DNA from: a virus
Virus record (IMG/VR): IMGVR_UViG_3300044846_003613
Location: 1 to 31,213 of that record
Length of the DNA stretch: 31,213 nt
Direction: 5' to 3' (one strand)
Below are positions 22,452-28,094 of this stretch, piece after piece. The notes below the pieces were generated by a model, which did no database searches, was not told the DNA's origin, and saw nothing but the letters and a program-made list of their open reading frames with translations. Every line of letters begins with the position of its first letter. The stretch's first letter is position 1. The position numbers and the translations under genes are program-made.

Positions 22452-22616
22452 TTACTTCTTGAATAAAGGATAAGATGCGTTAATAAGAAAACATATTGCA
22501 CTCAAGCACATTGCCGTTGAGGCAAGAACGAATGCTTCTGTGCAGTTAGCCGTCAAGGCTTCAATACAACTAACACCGCACATAAGCGTTAGAAGTAGGT
22601 TAAACAAATTGTTCAT
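22452..22616 (-). CDS. Small two-helix, Cys-rich membrane protein, 54 residues
   Basis: ATG at 22616, TAA at 22452-22454. It reads MNNLFNLLLTLMCGVSCIEA, then a polar TANCTEAF, then a second hydrophobic stretch and KK at the end. Four Cys (13, 17, 25, 37) and Cys42 are unusual for the set. First gene of the cluster, 25 bases from the copy-2 hairpin. Confidence 0.65.
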   Translation of the reverse strand: MNNLFNLLLTLMCGVSCIEALTANCTEAFVLASTAMCLSAICFLINASYPLFKK

Positions 22617-22640
22617 ACAAATTTTTTTAAGGGGTTTAGA

Positions 22641-22674
22641 AAAATCTCTTGAGATTTTAAGTTTAGGATAAAGA
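22641..22674 (-). repeat. Hairpin plus conserved box, copy 2
   Basis: AAAATCTC-TT-GAGATTTT followed by AAGTTTAGGATAAAGA and G/T-rich sequence, matching copy 1 at 21569-21602. The stem sequence differs but the pairing is kept, and the box is identical except for one base. Confidence 0.75.
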
Positions 22675-22878
22675 AAGGTGTGTGGTCGTAGGTGTGTGGT
22701 GGATAGTATATCCTCTATTAGTAGTGATGTGTGTGGAGCCTTGGCTCCCTGGCTGTGAGTGTGTGTGTGGTGGTGCTGCCTCCCCCGGTGGTGGTGGGTG
22801 GTGGGTGGTGTGAGCTTGGTGTGTGAAGAACTCTTCCCTGGTGGATTTTTTTTGAGTTTTGATCTTGGATTTTCTTTT

Positions 22879-22893
22879 GAGGTGTGGTTGACA
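22879..22893 (+). repeat. GAGGTGTGGTTGACA motif, copy 2
   Basis: Matches 14 of 15 bases with 21607-21621. Confidence 0.65.
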
Positions 22894-22991
22894 TGGGGGG
22901 TACACCACTTCTTCTGTTAGGCCGGGGTTGTAATTTATAGGGACTCCCGACACACACTCACATAGTCCAATTCCATATTACCCAAAATGTG

Positions 22992-22999
22992 TATTTTTG
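22992..22999 (+). promoter_or_regulatory. Candidate -7 promoter element for first plus-strand gene
   Basis: TATTTTTG fits TAnnTTTG and ends three bases before the ATG at 23003, which would make a leaderless or nearly leaderless mRNA. No clear -33 element is seen. Confidence 0.4.
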
Positions 23000-23002
23000 C
23001 CT

Positions 23003-23302
23003 ATGGAGTATTCAAATATGTGGTGGAGCACTAGCATAGAGATCCCTTTAATGATCAAACATGTGCAGATAATAAAACACTTTGAGAAAAGGTATAAAGT
23101 AGAAGTTAACAGAGAAATGACTTTTGCTGAATCTAAATTTATATCTGACGCTATCACTAAGATCAAGTTTCTCAAGGTGAGAAAGCTTATAGATAATGAC
23201 AAACTGTGTACACTATTTAAGTTGATTAGTAGTACTGATGAAGAGAGTAGAGAATTAGGATCTGTGTTATTGAAGCAGCTTCACAAAAAAACCAAAGCAT
23301 GA
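23003..23302 (+). CDS. Hypothetical protein, 99 residues
   Basis: I choose the ATG at 23003 (MEYSNMWWSTS); an upstream in-frame TTG is possible but less likely. The protein is helical and basic, rich in Lys/Ile/Leu. No family recognised. Its stop overlaps the next ATG by 4 bases, so it is co-translated with the HExxH protein. Confidence 0.65.
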   Translation: MEYSNMWWSTSIEIPLMIKHVQIIKHFEKRYKVEVNREMTFAESKFISDAITKIKFLKVRKLIDNDKLCTLFKLISSTDEESRELGSVLLKQLHKKTKA

Positions 23303-23778
23303 GTAAGATTTGCGCAATTGATACAGTCATACTGGAGCCGTACAGTACGGAGCGTATGATCATTGTCAGTGGGTATAACTGCAATGAAGTTCTTGAATGG
23401 TATATTGATGCTTTTGGTAAACCTACAAGTAATAAGCTGTCTGAGATTAAAGATTTCTACAAAGTCAAATCTGAATGGATCCAATTCATTAAGGATAACC
23501 GGGAGGATCTTGACGGATTGGATAAAGACGGGGGTGGAATTGGACAAGGGGTTTATATTACACGCGATGCATCTGACAAGAATTGTAAACTCCGGTTGAT
23601 GATCTTAAAGTACGGATTCTCTCCTTACAATCCAGAGAACATGAGAACCCTCGCGCATGAAGTACTTCATCTATGCCAAGAGTTTCTGCCTCAGTTCTTA
23701 GATCGCAATGAAGAAAGAGAAGCGGAAGCCTACTTTCATTCGTATGTAATGCATAGTTGCTACAAGCTATTTCTGTAA
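23299..23778 (+). CDS. HExxH metallopeptidase-like protein, 159 residues
   Basis: The C-terminal part has AHEVLHLCQ (119-127) with the HExxH at 120-124, and about 15 residues later NEEREAEAYFHSYV (137-150), where a Glu is a good third zinc ligand. This is the layout of small zincins found in many phages near structural or lysis genes. The N-terminal 110 residues carry no signal peptide, so it would act in the cytoplasm or be packed in the virion. Confidence 0.7.
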   Translation: MSKICAIDTVILEPYSTERMIIVSGYNCNEVLEWYIDAFGKPTSNKLSEIKDFYKVKSEWIQFIKDNREDLDGLDKDGGGIGQGVYITRDASDKNCKLRLMILKYGFSPYNPENMRTLAHEVLHLCQEFLPQFLDRNEEREAEAYFHSYVMHSCYKLFL

Positions 23779-23790
23779 GAGAAAGTTTAT

Positions 23791-23798
23791 TATATTTG
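23791..23798 (+). promoter_or_regulatory. Candidate -7 promoter element for 46-residue gene
   Basis: TATATTTG fits TAnnTTTG and lies 22 bases before the ATG at 23820. The same TTTAT..TATATTTGTT context recurs at 27576-27583 before the virion genes. Confidence 0.5.
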
Positions 23799-23819
23799 TT
23801 TTTCTAAAACAATCGGATT

Positions 23820-23960
23820 ATGGCAAAAATGGGATTACAAGGATCGAACACTAGAGTTTCTGTTAAAGTTTCTAGACCGGGTGTTCACGCAAAGACCAAA
23901 ACCTCAAAGTCTAAGCGTAGCAAAAATTACAAAAAGGCCTACAAAGGGCAAGGTAAATAA
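23820..23960 (+). CDS. Tiny very basic protein, 46 residues
   Basis: ATG at 23820, TAA at 23958-23960. It reads MAKMGLQGSNTRVSVKVSRP, then GVHAKTKTSKSKRSKNYKKA and YKGQGK: a small Lys/Arg/Ser protein with an ordered pattern that I recall from Bacteroidota and their phages. Such a composition fits nucleic-acid binding. It has its own candidate promoter and is followed by a strong terminator, so it is a single-gene unit. Confidence 0.7.
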   Translation: MAKMGLQGSNTRVSVKVSRPGVHAKTKTSKSKRSKNYKKAYKGQGK

Positions 23961-23964
23961 GTTT

Positions 23965-24051
23965 CCCGCTTCTCTCTCCAGGCGGGCTGCCGTGTGACCA
24001 CACTGTTACACCGGAACCCTTACGAATCTCTACCCTCGTAAGGGTTTTTTT
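23965..24051 (+). terminator. Hairpin group ending in a Rho-independent terminator
   Basis: CCCGC..GCGGG (23965-23986) and GTGTG-AC-CACAC are followed by AACCCTTACGA-loop-TCGTAAGGGTT (24015-24046) and a T run. The last hairpin has 11 bp and is a clear plus-strand terminator. The first two are extra stems upstream of it. Confidence 0.9.
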
Positions 24052-24122
24052 ATGTTGCTAAATATACTAATATAGGGGGACCATTAAAAACCTAGCATTG
24101 ACGGGGGATACAGAAGATAGGG

Positions 24123-24140
24123 TGCACCCAAATAGGTGCA
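24123..24140 (+). promoter_or_regulatory. Palindromic operator 1, TGCACC-N6-GGTGCA
   Basis: Inverted repeat with spacer CAAATA. An identical pair of arms occurs at 24165-24182, 42 bases to the right. The two bases to the left, GG, extend the left arm to the palindrome GGTGCACC. Confidence 0.85.
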
Positions 24141-24164
24141 AAAATGCGCAAATTAAAGAAAAAT

Positions 24165-24182
24165 TGCACCAAAAAAGGTGCA
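24165..24182 (+). promoter_or_regulatory. Palindromic operator 2, TGCACC-N6-GGTGCA
   Basis: Perfect inverted repeat with spacer AAAAAA, abutting the candidate -33 region of the promoter at 24201-24208. The centre-to-centre distance to operator 1 is 42 bp, four helical turns, so two dimers would bind on the same face of DNA. Confidence 0.85.
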
Positions 24183-24200
24183 TTGTTCAAGAATGTTTGC

Positions 24201-24208
24201 TACATTTG
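24201..24208 (+). promoter_or_regulatory. Candidate -7 promoter element of the regulator operon
   Basis: TACATTTG matches TAnnTTTG, with TTG at 24183-24185 as a possible -33 element. The ATG of the regulator is 4 bases downstream of this element, so the transcript is predicted to be leaderless. Confidence 0.55.
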
Positions 24209-24212
24209 TGTC

Positions 24213-24707
24213 ATGATAAAGCCGGTAATTAGGAAAGTTAAGTTAGAAGAAGGCATTGCCGATGTAGCTACTGGAGAAATCCTTCCAAAATCCACAACAA
24301 TCAATGTAGTTGACAAAGACCTGGTAATTGTTCACAGCGATGAGTATGTGATCATAGACAGTTCGGCTCTTCAGTACATCCTTCAGAACTTTAGTCCAGT
24401 AGACTACGGAAGAATTTTGAAAATGGCGGATATGACCAACGGTGTGTACAATATTTTGTACCATAACCGTCAAATTCCGCACACTGATGCTACACTTATG
24501 GAGCAACTACAGTACACTCGCAACAAGTATGCGGATTTTATGAAGAGGTTATACCGTAAGAGTGTGATCAGTTACATTCATACGGTAAAAGATGGCAAAG
24601 AGATGAAGTACATTATGCTTAATCCCAACTTGGCCAGAAAAAGAAAGACAATTGACAAGAATTGCTTGACATATTTTGATGAATTAGGAACTAAAAACGG
24701 TATTTAG
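24213..24707 (+). CDS. RepL-like winged-helix regulator or replication initiator
   Basis: I choose the ATG at 24213 (MIKPVIRKVK) over 24144, because the longer frame would run through operator 2 and the promoter. The 164-residue protein has the phrase LMEQLQYTRNKYADFMKRLY, then VISYI..VKDGKEMKYIMLNPNLARKRKTID, which is the layout of RepL-like winged-helix proteins (helix-turn-helix, wing, then a conserved IMLNP..ARKRK tail). It likely binds the twin palindromes upstream and controls its own operon. A replication-initiator role is the alternative. Confidence 0.65.
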   Translation: MIKPVIRKVKLEEGIADVATGEILPKSTTINVVDKDLVIVHSDEYVIIDSSALQYILQNFSPVDYGRILKMADMTNGVYNILYHNRQIPHTDATLMEQLQYTRNKYADFMKRLYRKSVISYIHTVKDGKEMKYIMLNPNLARKRKTIDKNCLTYFDELGTKNGI

Positions 24708-24947
24708 ATGACAGTTTTTTACAAAGTTATAAATGGATTTAAAGTTAAATTTTGCCGCACTTATTTCTGTATTGGTATCGGAATGGATCAGTTTACTCCA
24801 GTTTACCATAGATATATTACTGGACAATCACTGGGACCTGTTAAAAATAAAACAAATATACATCTCCCAAAAGAGAAGGACGTTCAGCCACAGAGCAAGA
24901 GTTTGGCCAAAACTAATTATGGCAAAAGGGCACGCCATAAAAACTAG
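24708..24947 (+). CDS. Hypothetical basic protein, 79 residues (frame uncertain)
   Basis: ATG abuts the stop of the regulator gene and the stop lies 5 bases before the next ATG, a snug fit. It reads MTVFYKVINGFKVKF, then DQFTPVYHRYITGQ and a basic tail GKRARHKN. A competing frame (24733-24984, MDLKLNFAALISVL...) is equally open but overlaps the next gene by 32 bases. I prefer the first, with low certainty. Confidence 0.4.
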   Translation: MTVFYKVINGFKVKFCRTYFCIGIGMDQFTPVYHRYITGQSLGPVKNKTNIHLPKEKDVQPQSKSLAKTNYGKRARHKN

Positions 24948-24952
24948 AAAGT

Positions 24953-25369
24953 ATGTGGATATTAGACGGAAAAGAGTTCACTGAAGAAATGATTCCGGAA
25001 GGAGCTGTGGGATTTGTGTACGAAATGGTTTCAATCATTGATGGGAAACCGGTTAGATACATTGGAAAAAAGAATTTTTACGCTGATGTCAAAACCAAAC
25101 TTGGCAAAAAGGAAATGCCAACTGATAAAAGGTTGAAGACATACAAGCGAGTTCGCAAATCAACATACCAAAACTACTACAGTAGCAATGAAGTGTTGAA
25201 GCAAGCGCACAAAAATGGTATCACAATCCGCAGAGAGATCTTGCACATCTGTTTTGGTAAACAGGAATTGTCATACTACGAATGCAAGTACCAATTTGCA
25301 TTGGGTGTACTTGAGAATGAAGAGTTCCTAAATGGGAACATACTTGGTAAATTTTATAAACTAAAATAA
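24953..25369 (+). CDS. GIY-YIG-like endonuclease
   Basis: The 138-residue protein has GFVYEM at 20-25 (GIY position) and RYIGKK at 35-40 (YIG position), followed by a basic segment, YYSSNEVLKQAHKNGITI and EILHICFGKQELSYYECKYQ, ending NGNILGKFYK. This order is that of T4-type GIY-YIG nucleases with the Y..E..Q and NI.GKF end. It could degrade host or competing DNA, or be a homing-type enzyme. It begins 5 bases after the preceding stop and is followed directly by the next ATG. Confidence 0.7.
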   Translation: MWILDGKEFTEEMIPEGAVGFVYEMVSIIDGKPVRYIGKKNFYADVKTKLGKKEMPTDKRLKTYKRVRKSTYQNYYSSNEVLKQAHKNGITIRREILHICFGKQELSYYECKYQFALGVLENEEFLNGNILGKFYKLK

Positions 25370-25939
25370 ATGGAGAGAGAAACAATTATTAGAATTTCGC
25401 GGGTTGGACCTGCGGGATCATGGCACAACAACTGTATTGGTCAAGAGTTTTATGGAGTTATTGGTGAATCAGAAACTGAATTTAAACTGGGTGTTGATGG
25501 AGGACTTTGGATTGATAAACATTTTGTTGATGTAAGACATTCAAAAAGTGAGTCATGGGTTTCCGGTGATAAATATAGAACTGTCAGACAAGAAGAAACG
25601 TGCAGACCAATTTCAGCAGAAGAAGACGCAATTATGAACAACCCTCTTTTGATGAGCATGGCTGTAACATTTAATGACTGTCTTCTTACAGCTGTAGCAA
25701 AGAACAATGATTACGGTGGATCTAACAATGATCCATTTGCTAACTTTAGAAACAGTACAATTGCGGGCGTTTCTGTGGAAAAAGGTATCTTGGTAAGGCT
25801 GATGGATAAAATGTCCCGTGTGTCCACGCTATTGGACAAAGATGCTATGGTAAAGAATGAAGCAATCACTGATACTATTGATGATGCTATCAATTACTTG
25901 GCAATTATGAAAGCGTATATTAATCTCAAAAACAAATAA
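25370..25939 (+). CDS. DUF1599-like nucleotide-associated protein with N-terminal extension
   Basis: The C-terminal 90 residues hold KNNDYGG, then PFANFRNS, GVSVEKGILVRLMDKMSRVS and EAITDTIDDAINYLAIMKAY, the motif order of the DUF1599 / nucleotide-modification-associated family (MazG-like all-alpha fold with an acidic metal site). The N-terminal 80 residues are beta-rich, with GPAGSWHNNCIGQEFYG, and could be a separate small domain. The family is linked to modified nucleotide metabolism in phages, but the exact reaction is not known. Confidence 0.65.
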   Translation: MERETIIRISRVGPAGSWHNNCIGQEFYGVIGESETEFKLGVDGGLWIDKHFVDVRHSKSESWVSGDKYRTVRQEETCRPISAEEDAIMNNPLLMSMAVTFNDCLLTAVAKNNDYGGSNNDPFANFRNSTIAGVSVEKGILVRLMDKMSRVSTLLDKDAMVKNEAITDTIDDAINYLAIMKAYINLKNK

Positions 25940-25940
25940 C

Positions 25941-26057
25941 ATGTTAATTTTTCAAATCGCAGTTGGATCCTTTATTGGAGTATGTGCAGCAGTAGGAGCA
26001 ATCATGGCTGTTGAAGGTATTGTTGAACAGTACAAAAACAAAAAGAATGATAAGTAG
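25941..26057 (+). CDS. Tiny single-pass membrane protein, 38 residues
   Basis: ATG one base after the preceding stop, TAG at 26055-26057. It reads MLIFQIAVGSFIGVCAAVGA, then IMAVEGIVEQ and a basic tail YKNKKNDK: one Gly/Ala-rich transmembrane helix. It overlaps the next ATG by 11 bases. Confidence 0.65.
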   Translation: MLIFQIAVGSFIGVCAAVGAIMAVEGIVEQYKNKKNDK

Positions 26058-26661
26058 ATTCACAAAGAAACCAATCACAATTGAAGCTGTTGAATTTGTA
26101 GATGCAACATTGGCAACAATGGACAACATCTCTGAATTTATGGGTGAGAAAAAAGAGATTGAATTTGATGGCACAAGTGTAGAGCCAAAGATCAAAATTG
26201 AAACTCTTGAAGGACCAATTTATGCATCAGTTGGTGACTTTATCATCAAAGGTATTCATGGTGAATTTTATCCATGCAAACCAGACATCTTTTTTAAGTC
26301 TTATGACCGCGAAGGTTTAGAAGACAGAGGAGAACTATCTGATGGCTATCACACTTTCAACGAGTTGTATGATTTTCGTAAGATGTACAATGCGGCTGCA
26401 TTTAATGCTTGGGCCAAAGAAGGATTGTACGATGTGCATAAGTCAATTCGCCATAGTGATGGTATTGAATGTTTTGGTGGCGGATGGTTCATTGTAATGG
26501 CAATGCTACCTGGTGGTCAAATCAGCAATCATTACAAAATGGAAGACTGGGATTTATTCCAAGTTCCGGAAGTAGAAATTGTGAAACATTCTTATGATGG
26601 ACATACTGCAAAAGATGTCTTGAAAAGATTGGAAGAAGTATGTTTAACACCTAATAAATAA
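26047..26661 (+). CDS. Two-module phage protein: GDF/KPDIF module plus DGHT module
   Basis: The Met at 26047 (MISRFTKKPITIEAVEF) is chosen over 26011, which lies inside the tiny membrane gene. The N-terminal module (1-90) ends GDFIIKGIHGEFYPCKPDIF, a widespread phage cassette of unknown role. The C-terminal module has SDGYHTFNELYDFR, RHSDGIECFGGGWFIVMAMLPGGQISNHY and then SYDGHTAKDV, the pattern of the phage WDGH-type family with Trp replaced by Tyr. The two modules usually occur separately or side by side; here they are fused. Confidence 0.75.
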   Translation: MISRFTKKPITIEAVEFVDATLATMDNISEFMGEKKEIEFDGTSVEPKIKIETLEGPIYASVGDFIIKGIHGEFYPCKPDIFFKSYDREGLEDRGELSDGYHTFNELYDFRKMYNAAAFNAWAKEGLYDVHKSIRHSDGIECFGGGWFIVMAMLPGGQISNHYKMEDWDLFQVPEVEIVKHSYDGHTAKDVLKRLEEVCLTPNK

Positions 26662-26664
26662 AAA

Positions 26665-26913
26665 ATGCAAGAAGAACCAACAAGAGAATTGACACTTGGA
26701 GAAAAAAGATGTCATGTAGGATTTAACCCGTCAAATGATGACGACATCCACACGTTTAAAGTAATGATGGCTGCAGCTATTGATTTTTTAATGGTGCATT
26801 CAGTAGCAACTGAAGATCCAGAAGCTAAAAGATGTTTTGCCTTGGCAATGACTGATTTAGAAACAGCGCAAATGTACGGAGTAAAAGGAATTGCTAAAGG
26901 TTTGAAGAAATAA
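26665..26913 (+). CDS. Acb2/Tad1-type hairpin protein, candidate anti-CBASS sponge
   Basis: The 82-residue protein reads GEKRCHVGFNPSNDDDIHTFKVMM in parts, then a hydrophobic helix (AAAIDFLMVHSV), an acidic turn (ATEDPEAKR) and a second helix CFALAMTDLETAQMYGVKGI. The FNPS..D start, the AxxTDLExAxMxxVK end and the helix-turn-helix hairpin shape fit the Acb2/Tad1 hairpin domain family. Acb2 proteins bind cyclic oligonucleotides and so block CBASS defence. Its neighbours are other small conserved phage proteins. Pocket residues cannot be checked by eye. Confidence 0.55.
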   Translation: MQEEPTRELTLGEKRCHVGFNPSNDDDIHTFKVMMAAAIDFLMVHSVATEDPEAKRCFALAMTDLETAQMYGVKGIAKGLKK

Positions 26914-27227
26914 TGGAAGAAAAAACATTGGGTAATACCACAGCAAGTAAAGCCAGAGAAAATGTCAAAGACATTGTTTTTTGGGGAGATGGTGATACAT
27001 TCAAACTAATTAGTAAAGCATCTAGCGTTAATGAGGGATGGATGAAATCAACAAAAGCCATGCAGGCTGGACATAATGTAGTTGTACAAGTTACAACACA
27101 ACAGCAAAATCCAGATGGATCTTATGCTGTAGCTGAAGCAGTAACTACTGTTCCAAATGCAGAAATTGTTGATGTAGTTGAAAATGGTGTGGTTATCGCA
27201 AGACACATCCAGTATAAAATGTTTTAA
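26913..27227 (+). CDS. Conserved small phage protein, 104 residues
   Basis: Reads DTFKLISKASSVNEGWMKST, then VVVQVTTQQQNPDGSYAVAEAVTTVPNAEI. I recall this layout from many phages, often next to Acb2-type genes. Beta-rich, soluble. It overlaps the Acb2-like gene stop by one base and leaves a 13-base gap to the next gene. Function unknown. Confidence 0.65.
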   Translation: MEEKTLGNTTASKARENVKDIVFWGDGDTFKLISKASSVNEGWMKSTKAMQAGHNVVVQVTTQQQNPDGSYAVAEAVTTVPNAEIVDVVENGVVIARHIQYKMF

Positions 27228-27240
27228 ATAAATAATAGTT

Positions 27241-27522
27241 ATGCAGTACCAAGGAAAAATTGTCATTTTAGACAAGCCGGTTTATGAACCAAAAATCAAA
27301 GGATTAGAACTTAGCCCAGAAGCGCAAGCATCAATGGAAGCGGATCTTGTAAAACATTACACGCGTCTTAAAGTGCACGCAGTAGGTGGAGAAGTAAACT
27401 TTTGTAAAGCAGGAGATGAAGTGTTAATTACACCGCGTCAATTGTCTTATTGCGATGTAGTTGACATTGATGGAAAGACTAAGTTTATTGCTAAAGAATC
27501 TGATGTCATTGCCATTTACTAA
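27241..27522 (+). CDS. GroES-like co-chaperonin
   Basis: The 93-residue protein has the GroES layout: GKIVILDKPVYEP at the N-terminus, a mobile-loop-like region (about 18-40), then VHAVGGEVNFCKAGDEVLI and a C-terminal IDGKTKFIAKESDVIAIY, which matches the DG..Y.I..E.DI.AI end of GroES. Phage GroES analogues help host GroEL fold capsid proteins, and the gene stands just before the virion module. The mobile loop cannot be matched to GroEL-binding residues with certainty. Confidence 0.6.
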   Translation: MQYQGKIVILDKPVYEPKIKGLELSPEAQASMEADLVKHYTRLKVHAVGGEVNFCKAGDEVLITPRQLSYCDVVDIDGKTKFIAKESDVIAIY

Positions 27523-27544
27523 GATGTTCTGATTTATATGAGAA

Positions 27545-27572
27545 AGGTCTTGTTTACACAAGGCCTTTTTTT
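27545..27572 (+). terminator. Rho-independent terminator of the regulator operon
   Basis: AGGTCTTG-TTTACA-CAAGGCCT (8 bp with one G-T pair) is followed by seven T. It separates 24213-27522 from the virion genes. Confidence 0.95.
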
Positions 27573-27575
27573 GTT

Positions 27576-27583
27576 TATATTTG
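27576..27583 (+). promoter_or_regulatory. Candidate promoter of the virion genes
   Basis: TATATTTG fits TAnnTTTG and lies directly after the terminator and 60 bases before the first virion ATG. TTG at 27550-27552 may be a -33 element. The core and context are like those at 23791-23798. Confidence 0.5.
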
Positions 27584-27642
27584 TTGCAAAAGAGAAAAAG
27601 ATTTTGTATATTATAGATATTGTTTATTAAAATTCAGGGGTT

Positions 27643-28092
27643 ATGTCAATTATAAATTCAGACGGTTTAAATACCAACTGGCAGCTTAATGTTTTGAGAG
27701 GTCTTCAAAGCGTTGCAGACCAAATTCAAAATTTAGGTAATATAAACGCTACAATCGTAGCACCATTAGGTATAAGAGATGAATCAGAAAGTGTAAGTGT
27801 TGCACTTTCATCTGATCAATGGAGATTACAAATTCGTCCAACACTAATTATATCTTCAGGAGATGCTCCAACATTAATATACACCAATACTTACTCAATA
27901 TCTTTTGCAAGTAACGGTACAGCTCCAGCATTAGTTACATTTGATCAAGGTATAACTTATGAATCAATTCCTCCGGGAACTACAATTAACATGGATGCGG
28001 GCGGACTTGGTAATTATTATCCAGGTAGTTTTTTTGGATATGACACACAAACTAATGCAGGTTCTTCTTTGATTATTACTTACAACGAATAA
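27643..28092 (+). CDS. Virion structural protein, 149 residues
   Basis: N-terminal helix with NWQLNVLRGLQSVADQI, then beta-rich sequence with SESVSVALSSDQWRLQI and a Gly/Tyr-rich end (GGLGNYYPGSFFGY). Thr/Ser-rich, no signal peptide. The SVSVALSSDQ phrase is common in phage tail or head decoration proteins. First gene of the virion module. Confidence 0.65.
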   Translation: MSIINSDGLNTNWQLNVLRGLQSVADQIQNLGNINATIVAPLGIRDESESVSVALSSDQWRLQIRPTLIISSGDAPTLIYTNTYSISFASNGTAPALVTFDQGITYESIPPGTTINMDAGGLGNYYPGSFFGYDTQTNAGSSLIITYNE

Positions 28093-28094
28093 TC

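Larger units (their letters stand above)
22617..23002. other. Divergent G/T-rich noncoding region with tight palindromes
   Basis: No gene is supported. This region is where gene orientation switches. The plus strand is strongly G/T-biased from about 22675 to 22900 and carries short perfect palindromes with 2-3 base loops: AAAATCTC-TT-GAGATTTT (22641-22658), GGATA-GTA-TATCC (22701-22713), GGAGCC-TT-GGCTCC (22735-22748) and GAAGA-AC-TCTTC (22825-22836), separated by GTGTG/GGTGG spacers. It should hold the divergent promoters and is a candidate replication origin. Confidence 0.6.

Noticed and set aside
22663-22957. Two overlapping minus-strand frames rich in His, Pro and Thr
   Set aside because: They are only translations of the G/T-rich tract and its palindromes; the composition is low complexity and no start context is convincing.
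24121-24182. CRISPR-like repeats or replication iterons
   Set aside because: There are only two copies of a palindrome, placed at a promoter; an operator pair explains them better.
24144-24212. Upstream start for the RepL-like regulator
   Set aside because: It would place operator 2 and the promoter inside the coding region; the ATG at 24213 follows the promoter directly.
24733-24984. Alternative 83-residue frame inside the regulator operon
   Set aside because: It overlaps the next gene by 32 bases, while the competing frame fits exactly between its neighbours. Not excluded.
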